DNA from: Oceanospirillum sanctuarii
GTDB lineage: Bacteria > Pseudomonadota > Gammaproteobacteria > Pseudomonadales > Halomonadaceae
Assembly: GCF_002150805.1 (NCBI RefSeq)
Contig: NZ_MTBA01000003.1
Location: forward strand, 645,927 to 709,926
Length of the DNA: 64,000 nucleotides
Direction of reading: 5' to 3'
Positions within the stretch are counted from its first letter, which is position 1; every line of letters starts with the position of its first letter. Below, piece by piece: positions 40,405 through 50,016 of the stretch. Position numbers and translations under genes: made by a program. The notes below the pieces were generated by a model. The model ran no database searches and was not told where the DNA came from. It was given only the letters and a program-made list of their open reading frames with translations.

Positions 40405-40456
40405 TGTTACCTGTGAAACCATTATTTGGCTCTGTGTCTGTGTGTTACGGTAACAC
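40405..40456 (-). promoter_or_regulatory. Candidate CbrB enhancer sites upstream of the CrcZ-like RNA
   Basis: A perfect palindrome GTGTTAC-G-GTAACAC (40442-40456) and a second TGTTAC (40405-40410) lie about 75-125 bp upstream of the sigma-54 promoter, the usual enhancer distance. Pseudomonas CbrB sites are, as I recall, built of TGTTAC/GTAACA half-sites with a longer spacer, so half-sites match but spacing differs. Confidence 0.55.
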
Positions 40457-40504
40457 TCTGAATTTGTCACCTTGACGCGCGGGTCAACAGGCTTTGATGT
40501 GGGT

Positions 40505-40533
40505 CAAAAAAAGAGCGGGGGTTACCCGCTCTT
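40505..40533 (-). terminator. Terminator overlapping the cbrB stop codon
   Basis: On the minus strand AAGAGCGGG-TAACC-CCCGCTCTT is followed by TTTTTGACCC. The stem (40511-40533) includes the cbrB TAA at 40522-40524 in its loop region, so transcription ends right at the stop and the RNA gene must have its own promoter. Confidence 0.8.
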
Positions 40534-41961
40534 CTTAGTTGCTGCTTTTTTTCTAGGAATTCCAAGGCGTTGGCGACGCTCCCAGAGGCACTTCCGGCTG
40601 ATCCCCAGCCTCTGTGCCAGCTCGGTCTCACTCATCTGATCCTGATGTTCCAACACAAAGTGCTGGAAGTAATCTTCCAGTGACAGATCTTCCGGTGCTT
40701 TTGTACCATCGTTACGACCGGCAGAACGCTGAGGAACTGGTGCCATGCTCACAGAGGGTAATGCGGACTGAGCCTGAGGCGGCATACGTACCGGTGCCAC
40801 AACTTCGGGCACGATACCCATATCATCACTGTGAATCAGGTTGCCTTCCGCCAGAATGACACCGCGCTCGATGGCGTTTTCAAGTTCACGCACGTTACCC
40901 GGCCAGTCATGCTGCATGATGGCATCGGAGGCATGCTTACTGAAGCGCAGGTTCGGGCGATCCATGCGCTTGCAGGCTTCGCCCAGCAGATATTCGGCAA
41001 TTTCCAGAATATCTTCACCACGCTCACGTAGTGCCGGCAGAGCGATCTCCATTACATTCAGTCGGTAATAGAGATCGAGACGGAATTCACCTTCACTGGA
41101 GAGTTTTTTCAGATTCCGGTGAGTTGCGGCGACAAGACGTACATTGACCTTCTTTGACTGTACCGAGCCGATACGACGAATCTCGCCTTCCTGCAGAACA
41201 CGCAACAGACGCGCCTGAGCTTCCAAAGGCAGCTCACCAATCTCATCAAGGAACAGAGTACCGCCATCGGCTGCTTCGACCAGACCGCTACGGTTGGTGT
41301 TTGCGCCGGTAAATGCCCCTTTTTCATAACCAAACAGTTCGGATTCGATCAGGGTTTCAGGAATGGCAGCACAGTTTACTGAGATCATCGGCTCGCCCTT
41401 GCGGCGACTCTGATTGTGAATCGCCTTGGCCACCAGCTCTTTACCGGTACCGGATTCACCCTGAACCAGAACCGTTGCTTCTGTCGGAGCAACTTTGCGG
41501 ATGCGCTGATAAACCACCTGCATTGGCGAGCAGTGGCCGATCATGCCCATGGTGCCGGCTTCTGTCTCGGACTCGTCTTCAGCATCCTGGCTTTCTGTCG
41601 GCTGAGCCGATTTGCGCTGTGCCAGAATCCGGTTGACGGTTTCCAGCATTTCGTCATGGTCAAAAGGCTTGGCGATATAATCCACTGCCCCCTGTTTCAT
41701 GGCATCCACAGCGGAGCGCATGCTGGCGTAGCTGGTCATGATCAGGACCGGAGTACCTTCAGCCAGTTCAATCAGATCCGTCCCCGGAGCTTTAGGCAGG
41801 CGCAGGTCGGAAATCACCAGATCATAGCTGTTACTTTTAAGATGGCTCAGAGCGTCATCGACGGATCCGGCCTCACTGACGTTGAAATTATGTCGTTCCA
41901 GCAAACGCTTGAGAGCGGAACGGATAATATCTTCATCTTCTACAATCAGAATCTTGCTCAT
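40522..41961 (-). CDS. cbrB: Sigma-54-dependent response regulator CbrB
   Basis: A 479-residue NtrC-family activator. The receiver domain has the acidic pocket VEDED and phospho-acceptor Asp52 in VISDLRLP. The AAA+ domain has Walker A GESGTGKE, the sigma-54 contact motif EKGAFTGA (GAFTGA) and Walker [15 protein letters not shown] Fis-type helix-turn-helix ([20 protein letters not shown]) ends the protein. It is directly adjacent to cbrA (no intergenic base). In Pseudomonas, CbrAB controls carbon-nitrogen balance and activates crcZ; the same target lies immediately downstream here, with a matching promoter. Confidence 0.93.
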   Translation of the reverse strand: MSKILIVEDEDIIRSALKRLLERHNFNVSEAGSVDDALSHLKSNSYDLVISDLRLPKAPGTDLIELAEGTPVLIMTSYASMRSAVDAMKQGAVDYIAKPFDHDEMLETVNRILAQRKSAQPTESQDAEDESETEAGTMGMIGHCSPMQVVYQRIRKVAPTEATVLVQGESGTGKELVAKAIHNQSRRKGEPMISVNCAAIPETLIESELFGYEKGAFTGANTNRSGLVEAADGGTLFLDEIGELPLEAQARLLRVLQEGEIRRIGSVQSKKVNVRLVAATHRNLKKLSSEGEFRLDLYYRLNVMEIALPALRERGEDILEIAEYLLGEACKRMDRPNLRFSKHASDAIMQHDWPGNVRELENAIERGVILAEGNLIHSDDMGIVPEVVAPVRMPPQAQSALPSVSMAPVPQRSAGRNDGTKAPEDLSLEDYFQHFVLEHQDQMSETELAQRLGISRKCLWERRQRLGIPRKKAATKKSG

Positions 41962-44931
41962 TTAGTCATTCCACGCGGATTCGCTTTTGGCTTCAGCATG
42001 GTAGAGAGGCAAGGTGATGGTGACCTCTGTCCCACGACCTTGCGTCCGGTCTGCCGGGCTGCTGATCTGAATATGGCCATAGTGTTCTTCTATGATGCTG
42101 TAGACCAATGCTAAACCGAGACCGGTTCCTTCTCCGGGATCTTTGGTAGTGAAGAAGGGCTCAAAAATATGCTCTAACTGTTCTTCAGGGATACCACAGC
42201 CACGATCGGTAACGCTTACCTGGGCGGTATTGTCCTGAACGGTAGCAGTTATAGTAACACTATCCCCCGCATCTGAGGCATCTCTTGCGTTACCTAATAG
42301 GTTAACAAAAACCTGTATCAGTTTTTGAATGTCACCGATCACGTAGAGATCGTCCGGGCACTGGTTGTCGAAAACAATATCTTTTCCCTTAGAACTCAAG
42401 GAGATAAGGTTGACGGCTTCCTCTACCGCATGGCTGATCAGCAGGGGTTCCTGTGCGGTTTGGCTGGAGTGGCGACCGGCATGGGCAAAGCTCACCAGTG
42501 AATGCACGATACGTGTTACCCGTTTGGTCAGCTGAAGAATCTGATCGGCGGTTTCTGAGATCACTTCCGGGTTATCGGTTTCATATTTCAGGTTCTGTAC
42601 CAGAGATGAGATCCCCGTGATGGGGTTGCCGATCTCATGGGCGACACCGGCCGCTAAGCGCCCGATACTGGCCAGACGTTCACTGTGTACCAGCTCCTCT
42701 TCCAGCTGTTGGGTTTCGGTGTGGTCTTCCAGAAGAATTACCGAGCCACCCATGTGGGAGAGGGGTTCTTCAATATGGGCTTTATGCAGTGAGAACCAGC
42801 GCGGTTTACCATTATCCTGCTGCACCTTCTGGAACAGGTGTGGTGCCTGACTGCCGACGAATTCGCCCAACAGGCTTTTCCAGGGTTCCGGAAGGCTGTC
42901 GAAGCGGGAACCCACCACCTGATCCATCGGAATGCCGGTCAGCTCCGACATGGTGTTGTTCCACATCAGAATCTCAAAGTCGTTACCCAGCGAGCAGACC
43001 CCGATCGGCAGATATTGCAGGGTTTGTCTGTGATAGCGGCGCAGGGAGTCCAGCTCTTTGGCGAGTCCCGTCAGCTGGTAGCGATAATTCTCCAGCCGGG
43101 TTTCAACAAAGTGAATATCTTCTGAGTTATGACTGCTGCTGTTGGCCTGATAGGGCAAGTACTGATCGACAATTTCCTGCGCGATAGCCGGTCCCATCAA
43201 ACCGGAGAGGTTGGCCTGAATCCGGTCTCTCAGTCGTCGGAGGGAGTAAGGGCGACCATCTTCCGGAGCCAGTTGCAGATCCTTCAGCGCAGTCTGCACT
43301 TCCCGCTCGGCAGTCATTTTGCCGAGTGGGATCGCCAGAAACCCGATAAAGTCCTCGCAGGTGCGGGCATTCAGCTGTAACCGGTGTGGGCGGGAAAGAG
43401 CATCAACGGAGCAGGAGCTGGCCCCTGCTTTCTCTTCATCACTGGGCTGTAAAAAGAGCGACGTGAAGATGAAGACCACAATGTTGAGGATGATGGAGGC
43501 CAGAGCTACCTCATACCAGCCATCGCCACCGGAATGGAATACCAGATTGGTAGCGGGCAGTGTTACCTGCTCGATATTATAGAGCAGAGGAATCACCTGA
43601 CCGAAAATCCAGATGCCGATACCGGCACAGAGACCTGCGATCAGACCGATCCGGTTTGCGGTTGGCCAGTAGAGCACCGCCAGAATACCCGGCAGAAACT
43701 GCAGAATGCCGACGAAAGAGGTCAGGCCAAGGCTTGCCAGATCATGTTTTACCCCGAGCGTGCGGTAGAACAGATAGGCCGCAATAATAATGAGGCCGAT
43801 CAGCAGACGACGGAACCAGAGCAGCCAGTTGTAGATATCGAACTTGGCACCGGGCTGATAAACCGCCAACACCAGGTGGTTAAGAGTCATCGCCGCCAGA
43901 GCCAGTGTTACCAGAATAATAGTGCCGCTCGCCGCTGAGAGACCCGCGATAAAAGCAAAGATACCGACCCAGTTTTCTGCACCATTGATGCCGATACCCA
44001 GCACCATATATTCCGGCTTCAGCGGGTTGCCTTCTGCCATACCCGCCCAGAGAATCAGGGGCACCGGCAGACTGAGGAGCAACAGATAAAGAGGTACTGC
44101 CCAGCTGGAACGGAACAATACATCTGTGGATTGGTTTTCAGTAAAGATGATGTGAAACATGTGTGGCATAGCCACAGCCGCTGCAAAGAAGAGCAGCAGC
44201 ATGGTACGCCACTGGCCGGCCTCTAGCGGTTTCTGCAGTTCCTGCAACTGGTCTGCGTGAGCGGTCAGCCAGATATCCAGCCCCTGAAAACCGCCAAAAA
44301 TCTCAAACAGCACATAAGCGCCAATTGCCAGCATAAGCACCAGCTTGATGATGGATTCAAAGGCGATCGCAACGACCAGACTTTCATGCTTTTCCCTGAG
44401 GGAGGTGTGTCGTGCGCCAAACAAAATAGCGAACAGGATCATCACCATACAGAAGCCGAGAGCTAGGGTGTGTGGTGAGGCTTCGTTGGTCAGTATATAG
44501 ATGGAGTCCGCAACCGCCTGAATCTGTAGGGCTAATAAGGGCAGCGCCCCCATCAGCATAAAGACGGTAACGAGACTTCCGATCCATCGGCTTCTGAAGC
44601 GGAAGGCAAACAGATCCGCCAGTGATGACAGCTGATAGGTACGGGTAATCCTGAGAATGGGGACTAACAGCACAGGAGCCAGTACGAAGGCTCCGGCGAC
44701 CCCAAGGTAATAGGAGAGGAAACCATAACCATATTGATTGGCTAAGCCGACCGAGCCATACACCGCCCAAGCACTGGCATAAACCCCCAGTGACAGTACA
44801 TAGACCAGAGGATGGCGGGTCAGTTTACGGGGTAACCAACGGCGTTCCGTGGCGTAAGCAGCAGCAAACAGAAACAGCAGGTAGCCAACGCCGATAGCGG
44901 AAACCTGCCCCAGACTGAAACTAAAGTTCAT
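41962..44931 (-). CDS. cbrA: CbrA: SLC5-type transporter/sensor histidine kinase
   Basis: A 989-residue hybrid of a solute:sodium symporter and a kinase. About 13 membrane helices fill residues 1-500 (Na/solute symporter fold). A STAC-like connector follows at about 510-610, then a PAS domain (about 635-745, with [20 protein letters not shown]). DHp holds His765 in GVAHEIGNP. The HATPase domain carries N-, G1- and G2-box motifs ([33 protein letters not shown]). The start at 44931 is preferred because it overlaps the end of the 58-codon cbrX-like gene; seven more codons are open upstream. In P. putida CbrA takes part in histidine uptake and sensing; here the ligand is unknown. Partner of CbrB. 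Confidence 0.94.
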   Translation of the reverse strand: MNFSFSLGQVSAIGVGYLLFLFAAAYATERRWLPRKLTRHPLVYVLSLGVYASAWAVYGSVGLANQYGYGFLSYYLGVAGAFVLAPVLLVPILRITRTYQLSSLADLFAFRFRSRWIGSLVTVFMLMGALPLLALQIQAVADSIYILTNEASPHTLALGFCMVMILFAILFGARHTSLREKHESLVVAIAFESIIKLVLMLAIGAYVLFEIFGGFQGLDIWLTAHADQLQELQKPLEAGQWRTMLLLFFAAAVAMPHMFHIIFTENQSTDVLFRSSWAVPLYLLLLSLPVPLILWAGMAEGNPLKPEYMVLGIGINGAENWVGIFAFIAGLSAASGTIILVTLALAAMTLNHLVLAVYQPGAKFDIYNWLLWFRRLLIGLIIIAAYLFYRTLGVKHDLASLGLTSFVGILQFLPGILAVLYWPTANRIGLIAGLCAGIGIWIFGQVIPLLYNIEQVTLPATNLVFHSGGDGWYEVALASIILNIVVFIFTSLFLQPSDEEKAGASSCSVDALSRPHRLQLNARTCEDFIGFLAIPLGKMTAEREVQTALKDLQLAPEDGRPYSLRRLRDRIQANLSGLMGPAIAQEIVDQYLPYQANSSSHNSEDIHFVETRLENYRYQLTGLAKELDSLRRYHRQTLQYLPIGVCSLGNDFEILMWNNTMSELTGIPMDQVVGSRFDSLPEPWKSLLGEFVGSQAPHLFQKVQQDNGKPRWFSLHKAHIEEPLSHMGGSVILLEDHTETQQLEEELVHSERLASIGRLAAGVAHEIGNPITGISSLVQNLKYETDNPEVISETADQILQLTKRVTRIVHSLVSFAHAGRHSSQTAQEPLLISHAVEEAVNLISLSSKGKDIVFDNQCPDDLYVIGDIQKLIQVFVNLLGNARDASDAGDSVTITATVQDNTAQVSVTDRGCGIPEEQLEHIFEPFFTTKDPGEGTGLGLALVYSIIEEHYGHIQISSPADRTQGRGTEVTITLPLYHAEAKSESAWND

Positions 44932-45097
44932 CAAGTTTTCTCTTCTGCTCAAGCCAGATGGAGATGCCGATCAAAGCACCCCAGATCAGATAGGGGCGGT
45001 ACCAGCTGCCGTTCGTGTCGCCCCACCAGTCCATCAGAACCGGGGAGAAGAGGTAGCCGGCAAATACCAGAAAGAGAATCAAACGGTACATATACAT
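44921..45097 (-). CDS. cbrX: Small membrane protein CbrX-like, overlapping cbrA
   Basis: A 58-residue gene below usual length cut-offs. The translation opens MYMYRLILFLVFAGYLF, continues with a Trp-rich loop DWWGDTNGSWYRPY and a second hydrophobic helix LIWGALIGISIWL, and ends with the charged EQKRKLDEL. Its TAG (44921-44923) lies inside cbrA, 8-10 bases beyond the cbrA ATG, so translation is coupled; the cbrA ribosome site AGAAGAGAAA is inside this gene. A short ORF called cbrX upstream of cbrA is known from P. putida, where it influences cbrA translation. The ATG at 45097 has no strong Shine-Dalgarno; a second in-frame ATG lies two codons later (45091). Confidence 0.75.
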   Translation of the reverse strand: MYMYRLILFLVFAGYLFSPVLMDWWGDTNGSWYRPYLIWGALIGISIWLEQKRKLDEL

Positions 45098-45162
45098 GGC
45101 GAATTCGCTGTTTTGTTCTTATTAAGTGTTACTGGCGCTGTTTGACGCTTGTCTGAAAGAGA

Positions 45163-46065
45163 TCAGAGCAGATCCGCTTCTGGGATCTCCTGCTTCATCG
45201 CCAGCCGGGACGGATCCCACTGATCAACAGACCAGCGAAGAATATCAGAGTAGGCGCAGGCCTGTATCTCCCGCTCCGGAAAAATCTGCAGTGCCGCCAG
45301 TGCCCGAAGCAGCAGCTGATGTTTCTCTTTGCTGTTGATCGCCGGTGCCAGATTCTGTTTGCTCAGCTTCTGGCCATTGGCCTGTACGATCACCGGAATA
45401 TGAGCATAGGTTGGCGGTGTCAGGTTCAGGTGTTTTAGAAGTTGCAGCTGGCGCGGTGTGCTTTCCAGAATATCGTAACCCCGAACGACCTGATTGATGC
45501 GCTGTTCCTGATCATCCAGAACCACCGCCAGTTGATAAGCAAAGAGCTTGTCGCGGCGCTGAATAATAAAGTCGCCCACCTGCTCCATCGGCCACTGGCA
45601 ATGTCCCTGGATTCTGTCCTCAATACTGAAGATGCCCTCGGTTTTGAGGCGAATGGCACATTCTGCATCGGCAGGAGGTGGGTTTTTACGGCAACTGTTT
45701 GGATATACAGTATATTCTTTTAGCTGCTTACGACTGCACTGGCAGGGGTAAGCCAAGCCTGCCTGGATCAGCTGATCTACCTGATCCTGATAGCGCTCAT
45801 TCTGTTGGCTCTGATACATCACTTTACCATCCCAGAAAAGCTCAAAGGCCTCTAACGCCTGCAGGATGGTATCGCTGGCACCGGGTTGTTCTCTTGGGGG
45901 ATCAATATCTTCAATGCGCATCAGCCAGAGTCCCTTGTGGGCTTTGGCATCCAGATAGCTGGCAAGGGCTGCTACCAGAGAACCAAAATGCAGGGGGCCT
46001 GAAGGTGTCGGTGCAAAGCGGCCGACGTAGGGTATTTCTGGCGCGATAGATGAGGCTTGGGTCAT
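45163..46065 (-). CDS. gluQ: Glutamyl-Q tRNA(Asp) synthetase
   Basis: A 300-residue paralogue of the glutamyl-tRNA synthetase catalytic core. It lacks the anticodon-binding half and attaches glutamate to queuosine in tRNA-Asp. The class I motif is RFAPTPSGPLHFGS (HxGx type), and the KMSKS equivalent is QKLSKQN. Zinc ligands are in CQCSRKQLKEY and a later Cys (NSCRKN). It lies between dksA and cbrXAB as I recall for Pseudomonas (dksA-gluQ-cbrA). Confidence 0.96.
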   Translation of the reverse strand: MTQASSIAPEIPYVGRFAPTPSGPLHFGSLVAALASYLDAKAHKGLWLMRIEDIDPPREQPGASDTILQALEAFELFWDGKVMYQSQQNERYQDQVDQLIQAGLAYPCQCSRKQLKEYTVYPNSCRKNPPPADAECAIRLKTEGIFSIEDRIQGHCQWPMEQVGDFIIQRRDKLFAYQLAVVLDDQEQRINQVVRGYDILESTPRQLQLLKHLNLTPPTYAHIPVIVQANGQKLSKQNLAPAINSKEKHQLLLRALAALQIFPEREIQACAYSDILRWSVDQWDPSRLAMKQEIPEADLL

Positions 46066-46155
46066 GGTATTTCTGCCGATTTGTATTCGGACGTGGTTTT
46101 AAGCCGATAGTGTATCGGCTTTATTCAACAGAGAGGTTACGCAAACAGCAGACAT

Positions 46156-46178
46156 AAAAAAACCAGCCGCAGCTGGTT
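46156..46178 (-). terminator. Terminator after dksA
   Basis: AACCAGC-CGCA-GCTGGTT (46161-46178) with seven T following on the minus strand, 22 bp after the dksA stop. Confidence 0.8.
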
Positions 46179-46199
46179 CTTTTATTTCAGAGTCGGGGC

Positions 46200-46637
46200 T
46201 TAGCCACCGATCTGGCGCTCTTTGATTTCCGCCAGAGTTTTGCAGTCTACACACAGGGTTGCGGTAGGACGTGCTTCAAGACGACGAATACCAATTTCGA
46301 TACCGCAGGATTCGCAGTAACCGTAGTCACCGTCATCGATATCGCCCAGGGCTTCGTTGATCTTTTTGATCAGTTTGCGCTCACGGTCACGGGTACGAAG
46401 TTCCAGACTGAACTCTTCTTCCTGGGTCGCGCGGTCAGCAGGGTCGGCAAAGTTGTTCGCATCTTCCTGAAGGTGCTGAACCGTACGGTCAACCTCTTCC
46501 ATCAACTCTTGTTTCCACTTCAGCAGAATCTGGCGGAAATGCTCCAGCTGGTCATCATTCATGTACTCCTCGCCGTCTTTGATCTCGTACGGCACGAATG
46601 ATTTTAGCTCGTTGTTGTTGGTTGCATTGTCTGGCAT
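46200..46637 (-). CDS. dksA: RNA polymerase-binding transcription factor DksA
   Basis: A 145-residue ppGpp co-regulator that enters the polymerase secondary channel. The coiled-coil tip region reads [20 protein letters not shown], with the key aspartates. The zinc finger is CESCG ... CVDC with 17 intervening residues, so this is the Zn-dependent form. It ends with [12 protein letters not shown]. An in-frame internal ATG (MNDDQLEHF) aligns with a conserved block, but the longer start matches E. coli length better. The stringent-type rrn promoter at the end of the window is the kind of target DksA represses. Confidence 0.97.
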   Translation of the reverse strand: MPDNATNNNELKSFVPYEIKDGEEYMNDDQLEHFRQILLKWKQELMEEVDRTVQHLQEDANNFADPADRATQEEEFSLELRTRDRERKLIKKINEALGDIDDGDYGYCESCGIEIGIRRLEARPTATLCVDCKTLAEIKERQIGG

Positions 46638-46991
46638 ACGACTGCCCCATCATATTGTGTTATTGGTGGTCTGGGGGATGCCCGCCGATAAATAGTCCAT
46701 CATTGGCACCCTCAGCAACGGACAAAACCTGTCACGTTTTTGAAAGCCTTGCTTATTTAGCGGAAAAGTGCGGAAAAAGCAAATTTGGCGACCATTTTTT
46801 CATCTGTTTTTACAGGCTTAGCCACAGTTTTTATGCTGCCAAGAGGCTCTGATACGGGCAAAGCTGCAACTTGGGTTGCTTTTCTCTATGATGTTCAGCC
46901 TCAATAGGGTGGCTTCGCGGTTGAAAGTCACTGTCTTTGGTTTCAGGCCTCAGCTTTTTTCAGTTTCAAGCTTTCAGCTTTAGGAGTTTCT
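46638..46991. other. Intergenic region between divergent dksA and the aminotransferase
   Basis: These 354 bp are AT-rich and hold no convincing gene. Just before the aminotransferase there is a run of similar short words (TTTCAG repeated within 46940-46980). No clear promoter could be assigned by eye. Confidence 0.4.
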
Positions 46992-48170
46992 ATGTCGCTG
47001 TCGGATTTCCAGTGGGCAAATCGTGTTGCGGATATTGCACCTTTTCATGTGATGGCTTTATTGGCCCGCGCCCGTCAGTTACAGGCTGAAGGTCGTGATG
47101 TCATCCACATGGAAATTGGTGAACCGGATTTCACGTCGCCACCTCAGGTGATCGAAGCCGGCCATCAGGCGCTACGGGATGGCCATACCGGTTACACACC
47201 TGCAGCGGGTATTCCTGAACTGAGAGAGGCGATTGCCCGTCATTACCAGACTGCTTACGGTGTGAATGTCGATCCGGCCCGGATTCTGGTGACGCCCGGT
47301 GCTTCCGGCGCGCTCTTGTTACTGGCGGCGTTACTGGTCAATCCCGGTGATCAGGTGATGATGGCGGATCCCACCTACCCCTGTAATCGCAACTTTATGC
47401 GTCTGTTTGAAGGACAGTCTCAGTTGATTCCGGTAGGTGCTGACAGCCACTTCCAGCTCAGTGCGCAACATATCGAGCAGCACTGGACGGATAAAACCCG
47501 CGCCGCCATGCTGGCAACACCTTCGAACCCCACCGGCACTCTGGTTAATCTGGAACAGCTGGCTGAGATCTCTCAGGCGGTGAGTGCGAAAAACGGTGCA
47601 CTGATCTGTGATGAGATCTACCAGGGACTGACCTACGGCGTTGAAGCACAAACCGCGTTGGCGGTTAATGATGACGCCTTTGTCATCAACAGTTTCTCCA
47701 AATACTTTGGCATGACTGGCTGGCGTTTAGGTTGGCTGGTGGCTCCTGAGTGCGCTATGCCGGAACTGGAAAAGCTGGCTCAGAATGTTTTCCTTTCTGC
47801 GACAACACCTTCCCAGTATGCCGCGCTGGCAGCCTTCCAGCCGGACACCATTGCTCTGCTGGAAGAGCGCCGTGCTGAATTTGCCCGTCGCCGTGATTAC
47901 CTGTTACCGGCCCTGCGTGAACTGGGTATGTCGATTCCGGTGACTCCGGAAGGCGCTTTCTACATCTACGCCGGTATCGATCACCTGACCGACGACAGCT
48001 TCCAGTGGTGTCAGGATCTGCTGGAGGAAGAGGGTGTGGCGACGACTCCGGGGCTGGATTTCGGTATTGAAGGTGCCCGTACCACGGTACGTTTTGCCTA
48101 CGCTGCCAGCATCGACAAGCTGGAAGAGGCGGTAACCCGTATAGGACGTTTTATTCAGAAACGCGCTTAA
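46992..48170 (+). CDS. Pyridoxal-phosphate aminotransferase, class I/II
   Basis: A 392-residue fold-type I aminotransferase. The substrate-arginine/PLP features are in order: DVIHMEIGEPDFTSPP, GYTPAAGIPELREAI, LLATPSNPTG-type block (MLATPSNPTGTLV), DEIYQGLTYG and the PLP lysine in NSFSKYFGMTGWRLGW. A C-terminal arginine (TTVRFAYA) would bind the substrate carboxylate. The substrate cannot be told; the group includes alanine and aromatic transaminases. A similar gene follows dksA in Pseudomonas, as I recall. RBS TAGGAGTTTCT precedes the ATG. Confidence 0.92.
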   Translation: MSLSDFQWANRVADIAPFHVMALLARARQLQAEGRDVIHMEIGEPDFTSPPQVIEAGHQALRDGHTGYTPAAGIPELREAIARHYQTAYGVNVDPARILVTPGASGALLLLAALLVNPGDQVMMADPTYPCNRNFMRLFEGQSQLIPVGADSHFQLSAQHIEQHWTDKTRAAMLATPSNPTGTLVNLEQLAEISQAVSAKNGALICDEIYQGLTYGVEAQTALAVNDDAFVINSFSKYFGMTGWRLGWLVAPECAMPELEKLAQNVFLSATTPSQYAALAAFQPDTIALLEERRAEFARRRDYLLPALRELGMSIPVTPEGAFYIYAGIDHLTDDSFQWCQDLLEEEGVATTPGLDFGIEGARTTVRFAYAASIDKLEEAVTRIGRFIQKRA

Positions 48171-48198
48171 GCAGATAAACGGATCGGAGAGTTCAGCA

Positions 48199-48939
48199 AT
48201 GCGTTGGTCATCCCCCCTGCAGTCCGCCACCCTGATAAAACGCTATAAGCGCTTTATGGCGGATGTCGTGCCAGAGGTTATGCCTGAACTGGTATCGGAG
48301 TCGGCGCAGATCACTCTGCACTGCCCCAATACCGGCTCAATGAAAAACTGTATGGGTGAGGGCTGGCGCGTCTGGTATTCCGATTCCGGTAATCCTAAAC
48401 GCAAATATCCCTGCACCTGGGAGCTGTCAGAAACCCCCGAGGGGGATCTGATCTGCGTAAATACTGCTCAGGCCAACCGCATCGTTAAAGAAGCGCTGGA
48501 ACAGAAGGTCGTTACCGAGCTGGCGGCTTATGAATCAGTGAAAGCAGAAGTGAAATACGGGGCGGAAAACAGCCGTATCGATTTTTTGCTGACACAGTCT
48601 GGTCTTCCGGACTGTTACGTCGAAGTGAAAAGCGCCACGCTGCTGGATGAGACTTTTGGTAAGGGACTGGGTTTCTTTCCGGATGCGGTATCCGCCCGGG
48701 GGCAAAAACACCTGCGGGAATTGCAGCAGATGGTGGCAGAAGGTCATCGTGCGGTATTGCTGTTTTGCGTTAACCACACCGGCATCGAGCAGGTATCCGT
48801 GGCAGATCATATCGATGGCGCCTACGGTGAGGTACTGAGAGAAGCCCTTGCCAGTGGTGTTGAAGTGCTGGCCTATAAAGCGGATATCGATGCCGAGGCT
48901 ATTACCCTGCGTCAGCCAATCCCTGTCGTGATCGCTTAA
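48199..48939 (+). CDS. sfsA: Sugar fermentation stimulation protein homologue SfsA
   Basis: A 246-residue protein. SfsA has a nuclease-like fold and was named for an effect on maltose metabolism; its biochemical role is unclear. Features are HCPNTGSMKNCMGEG (residues 39-53), EAKVKYGAENSRIDFLL-like block (here EVKYGAENSRIDFLLTQ), and the PD-(D/E)xK-like DCYVEVKSATLLD. It begins 28 bp after the aminotransferase and is probably in the same transcript. Confidence 0.95.
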   Translation: MRWSSPLQSATLIKRYKRFMADVVPEVMPELVSESAQITLHCPNTGSMKNCMGEGWRVWYSDSGNPKRKYPCTWELSETPEGDLICVNTAQANRIVKEALEQKVVTELAAYESVKAEVKYGAENSRIDFLLTQSGLPDCYVEVKSATLLDETFGKGLGFFPDAVSARGQKHLRELQQMVAEGHRAVLLFCVNHTGIEQVSVADHIDGAYGEVLREALASGVEVLAYKADIDAEAITLRQPIPVVIA

Positions 48940-48963
48940 AATATTTTGATCATTTTTGCTGGT

Positions 48964-49314
48964 TCAGGCGGTTTGGGAGCGACCTACACTATCCGCCGTA
49001 CTCAGCATCACGTCACCCTGCTCATTGATCTCGAAAGGGATCGCTCTCAGCTTCTGACCGGCACAGGGGCCGTGAATACACTTACCGCTATCGATCAGAA
49101 ATTGCGCGCCGTGCATGGCGCATTGAATCAACTGTTTGCTGCTGTCCAGAAACTGATCCGGCTGCCATTCCAGATTGACGCCTAAGTGCGGACACTCATT
49201 GGCGTAGAGATAAAGCTGATCCTTTTTCTTTACTGCAAAAAGTGGCCCTATGGGCGTCTGAAAACCCTTGCTGCTTTTGTTTTCGATCTCGTCCAGAGTG
49301 CAGAGTTTGTACAT
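48964..49314 (-). CDS. Small Rieske [2Fe-2S] protein
   Basis: A 116-residue stand-alone Rieske domain of the ferredoxin type. Cluster ligands are Cys-x-His in ANECPHLGVNL and Cys-x2-His in QCAMHGAQF. The proline-type loop and the closing strand CAGQKLRAIPFEI fit the fold. No membrane anchor or signal is present, so it is cytoplasmic. The redox partner is unknown. It is convergent with sfsA (24 bp apart). Confidence 0.9.
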   Translation of the reverse strand: MYKLCTLDEIENKSSKGFQTPIGPLFAVKKKDQLYLYANECPHLGVNLEWQPDQFLDSSKQLIQCAMHGAQFLIDSGKCIHGPCAGQKLRAIPFEINEQGDVMLSTADSVGRSQTA

Positions 49315-49636
49315 GATTTCTCTCTTTAGGCTGTCTTGTGAGCTATGGCTTATGACTGCCTTTTCGATGGTACCCTTGACCGCCGTTTTGGAGGGAGACT
49401 ATCTCCAGGGTCATGGTGAAAACGATCAGACGTAAAAAAGCCGCTTGCAAAGCAAACGGCTGAAAAAGTGGTTAGTCGCCTAACCTCGAACACTAGATAA
49501 CCCCTGTTCGGACGACGTCATCATAGAAGCTGGATGTGACGTTAATATGACAGGTCAGCCCCTTTTGTGATTGCCGCAATCCTTCCCGTTCAGGGCAGAA
49601 GAATCTCTGTGTTCGAATTAAATCCTTGTCTGAGCC
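49315..49636. other. Intergenic region between the Rieske and pentapeptide genes
   Basis: These 322 bp hold no convincing gene. They contain a terminator for the upstream minus-strand transcript (49434-49461) and a loose repeat ACGTCA...TGACGT near 49513-49540. The part at 49315-49430 presumably contains the Rieske promoter. Confidence 0.4.
49434..49461 (-). terminator. Terminator downstream of the pentapeptide-repeat gene
   Basis: The minus strand reads AGCCGTTTGC-TTT-GCAAGCGGCT followed by six T, an intrinsic terminator about 175 bp beyond the pentapeptide gene stop. Confidence 0.75.
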
Positions 49637-49987
49637 TCAGCAGCCACGATCGTAACGCAGACGGGTGCCATGATTCAGTGACATCACCAGCTCGTCCGCC
49701 GAAATCTCTTTCGGGAACAGACAGCCGGAGATATTGGCCTGAGCGATGCTGGCGCCTTCCAGTCGGGTATGACTGAAGTCGATACCGCGCAGGTCTGCGC
49801 CACGGAAATAGGCGTTACTCATATCCAGCCCGTGGGCATCCAGTTCTCTCAGGTCAAGACCGCGAAAATCACCGCTTCGCAGATCGGCATTTGACCCGCC
49901 CGCCCGGGCACGGTTAAAGCCGTCAATATCCTCGTCCCGTAATAGCTTATACAGGGCGTTATCTAACAGATGTGGCTTCTGGCTCAT
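49637..49987 (-). CDS. Pentapeptide-repeat protein
   Basis: A 116-residue protein. Residues about 33-87 form pentapeptide repeats of the A(D/N)Lxx type (ADLRS, GDFRG, LDLRE, AYFRG, ADLRG, IDFSH, ASIAQ, ANISG), enough for two to three turns of a right-handed beta-helix. The ends are non-repetitive, and the C-terminus has two Cys in total with the repeat region. Function unknown; some pentapeptide proteins mimic DNA and protect gyrase, but this one is short. It lies 29 bp after the APH-like kinase and is probably in the same operon. Confidence 0.85.
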   Translation of the reverse strand: MSQKPHLLDNALYKLLRDEDIDGFNRARAGGSNADLRSGDFRGLDLRELDAHGLDMSNAYFRGADLRGIDFSHTRLEGASIAQANISGCLFPKEISADELVMSLNHGTRLRYDRGC

Positions 49988-50016
49988 AACCGGCTCCTTA
50001 GCAAGCTGTGCCGCTT

